Source: CAYJFX01 sp964370315 | GTDB taxonomy: Bacteria; Spirochaetota; Spirochaetia; Treponematales; Treponemataceae | Assembly: GCA_964370315.1 (NCBI GenBank) | Contig: CAYJIS010000013.1 | Span: 1 to 38,686, forward strand | DNA length: 38,686 bases | Reading direction: 5' to 3' | Shown here: piece by piece, positions 33,481 to 38,686 of the stretch | How the letters are laid out: each line of letters opens with the position of its first letter | Numbering within the stretch: position 1 is the first letter of the stretch | The notes under the pieces: generated by a model | The model's database searches: none | What the model was told of the DNA's origin: nothing | The model's input: only the letters and a program-made list of their open reading frames with translations | Made by a program: the position numbers and the translations under genes

Positions 33481-35073
33481 TTAAGAGTATTCTTTTCTTT
33501 CCAACGAAAAAATATCTTTGTCTGAAGGGGAAACATTGTAGAGTTTTATCTTATCTTCTTCTGCTTTTTCTATATTCATATCGGCTACCATACTTGCAAT
33601 AAAATCTTTGTTTTTTTGCTCCATATCTTTTCCAAAATATATTGCTTTTATGGGACAATGCTGTAAAAAATCTTCTTCATTGTCTGCCCTCAGTAATAAG
33701 CGATACTCTTTTTCATACTCCCATGTTTTTTGCTTTCGGGTAAATGTGTCTATAAGAGTTATTTCATCTTCATATCGACGGTCATCAAAACCTACTGGCT
33801 TTTCACCTACTGTCAAAAATGAAGGTTCAAAGTAAATACCATCAAAAGGTTTAGGAAGTTTTTCTATGTAATCGATTTTTCTAAAAATTATATTACTTTG
33901 TTTTATGAGGTTATTAATATCGTATTCAATACAAATCCCTTGATGCTTATTTGCATAATGACTCCACATTAGAATATCATGCCATTTTGATGACAAACAC
34001 GAAATTCTATAATTTAGTATTTGTTTCATATCTTTACTTTTTATAGCATCCATTACTCTAATTAAAGGATCAAACGGATCATTAAAATTAAATGGATCGG
34101 AAAAATAGATTTCTTCGTTCTTTATGCTATGAACAATATTTATATCATAGCTTGAATACTTGTATAAGGAAGCACTTATATTTTCATCTAAATACTCATT
34201 TAATACCTTTGTGTTTTTCCTAGATTCAATATTAAATACATCAGTAAAATATGTATGTGTAAGTTTACTGATAGTTAATAGTTCGTTTGGAAACTGTTTT
34301 AGTGGTGGAATTTCATAAAAACAGTCATAGAATAAGTTAAAAACACCAATGGCTTCTCTATTAGTATTATCATTGTTTTCTTGACATAATTGCAACCAAT
34401 AAATATAAGCGTCTAAGCCTTCCTTTAGCCTAAGCATACAAAAATATGAACTACCTATTCTATTTTGCGTATCCTTATACATAATATGGTCTTTTCTCAC
34501 TTTCATAAAGAATTCAAGTGATTTGAGATAATCTTGAATTAAAGCATAATCCCAACCAAGATAATATTGGGCTTCATCATAAAGATTACTTTTAGCATCT
34601 ACTTTTAAATAGCATTGTATAGCCTCATGAAATATATCTTCCATGTCATAGCTTCTTCCACTAAAATATTGAGCATTATAATAATTTGAATCTGTAAGTG
34701 GTATTTTTAACCAATAATATCTTGCTTTCTCATAGTTTTTTTTACGGAAAAACAAGATACCTATAGAATATTGTGCTGTAAAATATTTTTCGTCACCTGG
34801 TAAAATTTTATCCCAACATTCAACAGCCTGTTCGTTGTTACCATTATATGCATATGCAGCCCCTAAGTTAAGTAAAATACTTGTATAGAGTAGACTGGTT
34901 GGGGGTATTTTTAAATAAGTTTCTATAGCTTTACCGTATTCTTTTTTAGAAAGGTATATAGTAGCCTCATTATATAAGGCTTTTTCTTCTTTACATACTA
35001 GTGTAGTTTGAGTAAGCTTCTCTTCCTTCTTTCGCTCTCGTTTCTCTGGGTTACGTTGCTTTTTACTTCCCAT
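33481..35073 (-). CDS. TPR-DUF2971 fusion protein beside hsdR
   Basis: The 530 residues start with a basic tail, then five or so TPR-like units (about 30-235, such as GKAIETYLKIPPTSLLYTSI and EKARYYWLKIPLTDSNYYNA). A linker leads to a DUF2971 domain (about 300-500) with the typical signatures LYKYSSYD, IYFSDPFNFNDPFDP, ILMWSHYANKHQGICIEYD and KTWEYEKEYRLLL. DUF2971 has no settled biochemical role. It begins 18 bp after hsdR with GGGGTGAGA upstream and so appears to be the last gene of the restriction operon. An accessory defence function is an inference from that position. Confidence 0.85.
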   Translation of the reverse strand: MGSKKQRNPEKRERKKEEKLTQTTLVCKEEKALYNEATIYLSKKEYGKAIETYLKIPPTSLLYTSILLNLGAAYAYNGNNEQAVECWDKILPGDEKYFTAQYSIGILFFRKKNYEKARYYWLKIPLTDSNYYNAQYFSGRSYDMEDIFHEAIQCYLKVDAKSNLYDEAQYYLGWDYALIQDYLKSLEFFMKVRKDHIMYKDTQNRIGSSYFCMLRLKEGLDAYIYWLQLCQENNDNTNREAIGVFNLFYDCFYEIPPLKQFPNELLTISKLTHTYFTDVFNIESRKNTKVLNEYLDENISASLYKYSSYDINIVHSIKNEEIYFSDPFNFNDPFDPLIRVMDAIKSKDMKQILNYRISCLSSKWHDILMWSHYANKHQGICIEYDINNLIKQSNIIFRKIDYIEKLPKPFDGIYFEPSFLTVGEKPVGFDDRRYEDEITLIDTFTRKQKTWEYEKEYRLLLRADNEEDFLQHCPIKAIYFGKDMEQKNKDFIASMVADMNIEKAEEDKIKLYNVSPSDKDIFSLERKEYS

Positions 35074-35091
35074 ACACTCTCACCCCAACAA

Positions 35092-38088
35092 TTAACCAGC
35101 TCTTAACTTTTCATAAATGATACGTCCTAAATTTTCCATTACCTCACTCATCATTTCTGAGTTGTTAAAAAGTTGGACAAAGAAGTCGTCGTTTTTTTCG
35201 TAGCGATTGGCGGCTATATCGGGAAAGCTTTTTTCAAATAAAAGCATAAATGTTTTAGGGTCGTTGTTCTGAGCATAGCTTTTCCAGTTACCGTCCTCCA
35301 TAAAGTCGTTTTGAATTTGCTTTAATACCTTATCCATATCTTTAAAGTGGGTTCCAAAACGCTCATTTATGGTGTTGATAATAGCCGTTAGTTTATCAAG
35401 TTTTTTTTCTTTTTTTCCAGATTCCCCAGTGATTGGGGTATAACCAGCTTCGGGTTCTGCAAGTTCAATGCTTCCATCAAAAGCCTTTTCAAGTTTATAG
35501 TATTCAAGAAAAACCTTGTCATCTACATAGATTTTTTCATTTGTATCTTTTGGAAGCATTTTGAGTAAAAATTTTGCATAGACACTAAACTTGTGAAGGT
35601 CTTTATCGAACATTCTACACACTTGAGTAACAAACGAATAAATTCTACAAAACCGAGCAAGGCCTGTTTTAAAAGTATCTTTAAGCTCGTCTTCAAGTGC
35701 AATATATCGGTCTATTGCAGGATTCAGTGTTGCACTAAGCCTTCCTAAATCTCCTGCCTTTTGGATTGTTGGTGCAAAATAGATTTTAGAAAACGATTCT
35801 ATTTCATGCTGATTATACACACGGTATTCATCCAGTGTTCGCTTTATATCATTTACTACATTAGGGTCTGTTTCTGCTTCAAGCACTGTTTGAGTATAAA
35901 AAGGCTCAAAAGATTTTTTTATATCGTCTGCAGTGTTTACAAAGTCTAGAATAAAGGTATCGTGTTTACCTCTTGTTGTACGGTTAAGCCTCGAAAGCGT
36001 TTGCACCGCCTTAACACCGGAAAGTTTTTTATCGACAAACATGGTGTGTAACAGAGGCTCATCAAATCCTGTTTGGTATTTTTCTGCAACAATGAGCATA
36101 CCAAAGTCATCTGAATTAAAGGCCTCTGGAAGTTGCTTTTCTTTTATAGTTTGACCATCAAGGGTTTTATTGAGCTTTTCTTCGGTGTATGTTGTGTTCT
36201 TATCGTGCACTTCGCCCGAAAAAGCAACCAGTACATTTAAGTTATCAAATCCCTTATCTTTAATTTGTGTTCTAAACTCGTGCAAGTAGCGCACTGCATG
36301 AAGTCGAGACGGAGTAACAATCATAGCCTTAGCCCTTCCGTCAAGTTTATACTTTGTTACATTATTAAAATGTGCAAGCATTATGCTTGTTTTTTGCGCT
36401 ATGTTGTGTGGGTGAAGTGATTCATAATTTCGTATAGCTTTAAGACCCGCAATGGTGTCCAAAGTTGGATCATCTGGGATAGATTTTGCAATTTTAAAAT
36501 ACATGTTATAGGTCATGTAATTATTGAGTACATCTAAAATAAATCCCTCTTCAATTGCTTGTTTCATAGAATACACATGGTAGGGATAATACTTCCCGTC
36601 AGTTTTTAGATTACCAAATGCTTGTAGGGTTTTATCTTTTGGGGTTGCGGTAAAAGCGAAAAATGATAAATTTTCGTGGTGCCCGTGGCTTGCAAGTTCT
36701 TCAAGCATTTTATCTTCGTCATCTTTTCGATTTTTTTCGTCTTCATATTCATTTTGGGCATACTCTTCTAAAATCTTGTCGGTATCTGCAAGGGCATATT
36801 TTAGCTTGTGTGCTGCAGCTCCTGTTTGTGAAGAATGTGCTTCGTCAATAATAATTGCAAAGCGTTTGTTTTCTGACTCTACCGCCTTAAAAATAACCGG
36901 AAACTTTTGGAGCGTTGTAATAATAATTTTTGCTCCGCTATTTATAGCATCTTTTAATTCACTCGATTTTTTAATTTTTTGTACTACGCCATCTACATGG
37001 TCAAATTGGTAAATTGTATCTTGCAATTGATTATCGAGTACTTTTCTATCGGTAACAACTATTACAGAATTAAAAATCAATTCATCGTCAGCATTATGCA
37101 AACTGCATAGGCGGTGAGACAGCCATGCAATTGAGTTAGATTTTCCACTTCCTGCACTATGTTGAATAAGGTAGTTGTTTCCACTTCCGTTTTGCTTAAC
37201 ATCGCTTAGTAGCTTTGTTACAACATCAAGTTGGTGGTAGCGTGGAAAAATCATTGTTTCTGACGGTTTTATTTTTGCATTTTTTTTGTCTTTTTTTACT
37301 TCTAAATGAAGATACTTTTGAAGTATTTCTAATAGTCTTTCTTTTTGGAGCACTTCTTCCCATAAATAGGCTGTTTTGTATCCATTAGGATTTTCTTTAT
37401 TTCCACTACCGCCTACATTGCCTGCACCATTTGAACCTTGATTAAAAGGCAAAAAGTACGTTGCTCCACCTTGTAGCTTGGTAGTCATGTACACTTCTGT
37501 AAGGTCTACCGCAAAATGTACTAATACACGCCTATTAAACTCAAAGAGAGCTTCTTTTCCTGCACGGTCAAACTTGTATTGATTTATGGCATTTTTTGTG
37601 TCTTGCCCCGTAAACTGGCATTTTAATTCCATTGAAACAAGCGGAATACCATTTATAAAAAGAACTATGTCTATGCTATTTTCATTTTTAGGTGAATAGT
37701 GTAGTTGCCTAGTACATACAAAGGTGTTTTGTTCAAACTGTGTTTTCGTTTGCTCATTTAACGATGTTTCTGCTTTCCAAAAAAGTGCCCTAAAGCGAAT
37801 TCCTCTGTCGGTAAATCCTGAACGAAGAATTTTTAATAGCCCCACAAGTGAAACTTCCCTACAAAACCTATCTACAATTTGCTTTTCGCTTTTTTCGCCA
37901 TATATTTTTACAAACTTTTCCCATTCCTTTGGCTGACTGTTTTGAATAAAATGCACAAAGCTCTTGGTATCTAATGCCAGAGCACGGTCAAAGTCTTGGG
38001 AATTTCCTTTTACATAACCTGCACTTTCAATAAGGAATGTTTCTATATCTTCTTCAAAACGTTTTTCTTTATAATCAAAATCACTCAT
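35092..38088 (-). CDS. hsdR: Type I restriction enzyme R subunit
   Basis: The motor and nuclease subunit of a type I restriction-modification system. The 998 residues show the PD-(D/E)xK nuclease near the start (SIDIVLFINGIPLVSMELKC, with Asp and ExK about 140-158), then the SF2 helicase with Walker A QHSAGSGKSNS (about 315-325), IIIDEAHSSQTG (motif II), FFAFTATPKDKTL (motif III), and the second RecA domain with EKYQTGFDEPLLHTMFVDK and VQTLSRLNRT (motif VI). A C-terminal helical region should bind HsdM. I chose the ATG at 38088 (GGAGG at -7) over the TTG at 38094. It looks intact. hsdM should lie outside the window. Confidence 0.97.
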   Translation of the reverse strand: MSDFDYKEKRFEEDIETFLIESAGYVKGNSQDFDRALALDTKSFVHFIQNSQPKEWEKFVKIYGEKSEKQIVDRFCREVSLVGLLKILRSGFTDRGIRFRALFWKAETSLNEQTKTQFEQNTFVCTRQLHYSPKNENSIDIVLFINGIPLVSMELKCQFTGQDTKNAINQYKFDRAGKEALFEFNRRVLVHFAVDLTEVYMTTKLQGGATYFLPFNQGSNGAGNVGGSGNKENPNGYKTAYLWEEVLQKERLLEILQKYLHLEVKKDKKNAKIKPSETMIFPRYHQLDVVTKLLSDVKQNGSGNNYLIQHSAGSGKSNSIAWLSHRLCSLHNADDELIFNSVIVVTDRKVLDNQLQDTIYQFDHVDGVVQKIKKSSELKDAINSGAKIIITTLQKFPVIFKAVESENKRFAIIIDEAHSSQTGAAAHKLKYALADTDKILEEYAQNEYEDEKNRKDDEDKMLEELASHGHHENLSFFAFTATPKDKTLQAFGNLKTDGKYYPYHVYSMKQAIEEGFILDVLNNYMTYNMYFKIAKSIPDDPTLDTIAGLKAIRNYESLHPHNIAQKTSIMLAHFNNVTKYKLDGRAKAMIVTPSRLHAVRYLHEFRTQIKDKGFDNLNVLVAFSGEVHDKNTTYTEEKLNKTLDGQTIKEKQLPEAFNSDDFGMLIVAEKYQTGFDEPLLHTMFVDKKLSGVKAVQTLSRLNRTTRGKHDTFILDFVNTADDIKKSFEPFYTQTVLEAETDPNVVNDIKRTLDEYRVYNQHEIESFSKIYFAPTIQKAGDLGRLSATLNPAIDRYIALEDELKDTFKTGLARFCRIYSFVTQVCRMFDKDLHKFSVYAKFLLKMLPKDTNEKIYVDDKVFLEYYKLEKAFDGSIELAEPEAGYTPITGESGKKEKKLDKLTAIINTINERFGTHFKDMDKVLKQIQNDFMEDGNWKSYAQNNDPKTFMLLFEKSFPDIAANRYEKNDDFFVQLFNNSEMMSEVMENLGRIIYEKLRAG

Positions 38089-38090
38089 GC

Positions 38091-38135
38091 TCAAACCTCC
38101 AACTTTCTTCTAACGGTTTTATAAATTAGACTGTT
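38091..38135 (-). pseudogene. Remnant of an HsdS C-terminal tail just before hsdR
   Basis: Read on the minus strand from 38135 to the TGA at 38093-38091, 14 codons give NSLIYKTVRRKLEV. This closely matches the genuine HsdS end at 38628-38686 (KSLIYEAVTGKMEV), with 8 of the last 13 residues identical, including SLIY, V, K and EV. Stops lie just upstream in the same frame. The closing Glu-Val codons supply the GGAGG ribosome site of hsdR. I read it as the surviving 3' end of an hsdS once directly adjoining hsdR. Confidence 0.65.
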
Positions 38136-38144
38136 TCATCCCAT

Positions 38145-38627
38145 TCATAATAATGCCAGCACTGCTGCAATTGCTCCTATAATACCGGCTATACCAACGA
38201 GTATTTCGAATATCTTCTTTTTATTTAAACTGTTCTTGTTAGTTTTTATATTGCTTTTCTCTTCAATATTCTGTACCGCAGTACCGCTCCCTTGGTTTAT
38301 ATTTACTGGTGAATTATCACCTGTGAAAATATTATTAATTTGAGGTTTATTCAATTCTACCTTTTGTAGTTCCTTTTCTTTTATCTCAAAATAGGTTTTA
38401 CCTTTTTGTGTTAATGCAATGTTTGAATAAAGAGTAGCTCCTGTAATTGATTCTGTTATTTTCCCAGAAATAAAATTTCTATTTAGTAATTCTTTCCAAA
38501 TATTTATGTCATCACAGATTTCAAACATTTTGTTGTCATCTTGTAAAAACTTACTATTTTTTTTGCACTCTTCAATTATCCTTTCTAATACTTTTTCGCT
38601 TTCATCATCTAAGTCATCAAAATACAT
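38145..38627 (-). CDS. Small tail-anchored membrane protein between hsdS and hsdR
   Basis: No family recognised. The 160 residues begin with an acidic helical part (about 1-70, possibly winged-helix-like), a charged coiled-coil segment (about 80-95, KTYFEIKEKELQKVELN), then INNIFTGDNSPVNINQGSG (about 98-116). That Asn/Gly/Ile repeat type is often seen in small proteins of accessory loci. It ends in a single hydrophobic helix (about 142-160, ILVGIAGIIGAIAAVLALL) that would anchor it by its C-terminus. Its ATG abuts the hsdS stop, and GGAGG lies within the hsdS tail. It separates hsdS from hsdR and is flanked by two HsdS tails. Confidence 0.78.
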   Translation of the reverse strand: MYFDDLDDESEKVLERIIEECKKNSKFLQDDNKMFEICDDINIWKELLNRNFISGKITESITGATLYSNIALTQKGKTYFEIKEKELQKVELNKPQINNIFTGDNSPVNINQGSGTAVQNIEEKSNIKTNKNSLNKKKIFEILVGIAGIIGAIAAVLALL

Positions 38628-38686
38628 TTAAACCTCCATTTTCCCAGTAACAGCTTCATAAATAAGGCTTTTTTTATAGCCTGTAA
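38628..38686 (-). CDS. hsdS: Type I restriction specificity subunit, C-terminal end only
   Basis: The minus-strand frame from the window edge reads TGYKKSLIYEAVTGKMEV and stops with TAA at 38630-38628. This is the characteristic HsdS C-terminus (xxxKxSLIYExVTGKxxV). Only 18 complete codons are in the window. The adjacent hsdR supports the call. The stop touches the ATG of the 160-residue gene, and the last codons contain its GGAGG ribosome site. Confidence 0.85.
   Translation of the reverse strand, partial: TGYKKSLIYEAVTGKMEV

Noticed and set aside
1..38686. CRISPR array to go with the Cas2-like gene
   Set aside because: No regularly spaced direct repeats were seen anywhere in the window.

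Overview
The window reads as chromosomal DNA from a low-GC diderm bacterium, most likely a spirochaete of the Treponema type. The evidence is a LolCDE-type lipoprotein exporter and exported barrel/TPR proteins (so an outer membrane) next to a McsA-McsB-ClpC module and a phoH-pgpH-ybeY-tlyC cluster, all in AT-rich DNA. The genus is an inference from gene content; no rRNA or tRNA is present to confirm it.

Layout. (1) 1-1153, minus: an NCS2/AzgA-type purine permease cut by the window edge, with a clear promoter and an upstream 13-bp inverted repeat. (2) 4734-1387, minus: ribF-rpsO-pnp, with terminators after rpsO and pnp. (3) 4949-6178, plus: a class I/II aminotransferase, convergent with clpC. 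(4) 18389-6187, minus: an apparently unbroken 12-kb cluster holding a Cas2-like protein, prfB (RF2, with the classic +1 programmed frameshift), an exported PEGA-like protein, ftsY, an exported unknown, lolC-lolD-lolE, mcsA, mcsB and clpC. Many of its genes overlap. It links translation termination, membrane targeting, lipoprotein export and regulated proteolysis. (5) 18455-19372, plus: an exported FN3/TPR-like protein whose promoter shares its -35 box with that of cluster 4. (6) 25373-19403, minus: phoH, pgpH (c-di-AMP phosphodiesterase family), ybeY, tlyC/corC and a large exported TPR protein. (7) 25509-27173, plus: a putative outer-membrane barrel. (8) 30652-27170, minus: a 1160-residue Cache/GGDEF/EAL/PAS/GGDEF protein in which only the EAL domain looks catalytic. 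(9) 33078-30806, minus: rpsP-khpA-rimM-trmD-rplS with a promoter, a leader of about 100 nt and a strong terminator. (10) 33212-33480: noncoding DNA rich in dyads. (11) 38686-33481, minus: an accessory type I restriction locus holding the hsdS 3' end, a small membrane protein, hsdR and a TPR-DUF2971 protein.

The most interesting points are: a second, degenerate HsdS C-terminal tail immediately before hsdR, so that the 160-aa membrane gene sits between two HsdS tails; a solitary Cas2-like gene in a housekeeping operon; four promoters whose -10 boxes lie 6-11 nt from the start codon (predicted leaderless mRNAs), two of them back-to-back on one -35 hexamer; an McsB that has lost several phosphagen-kinase motifs; and a RibF whose riboflavin-kinase half looks eroded. 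No CRISPR array, tRNA, rRNA, transposase or prophage gene was found.
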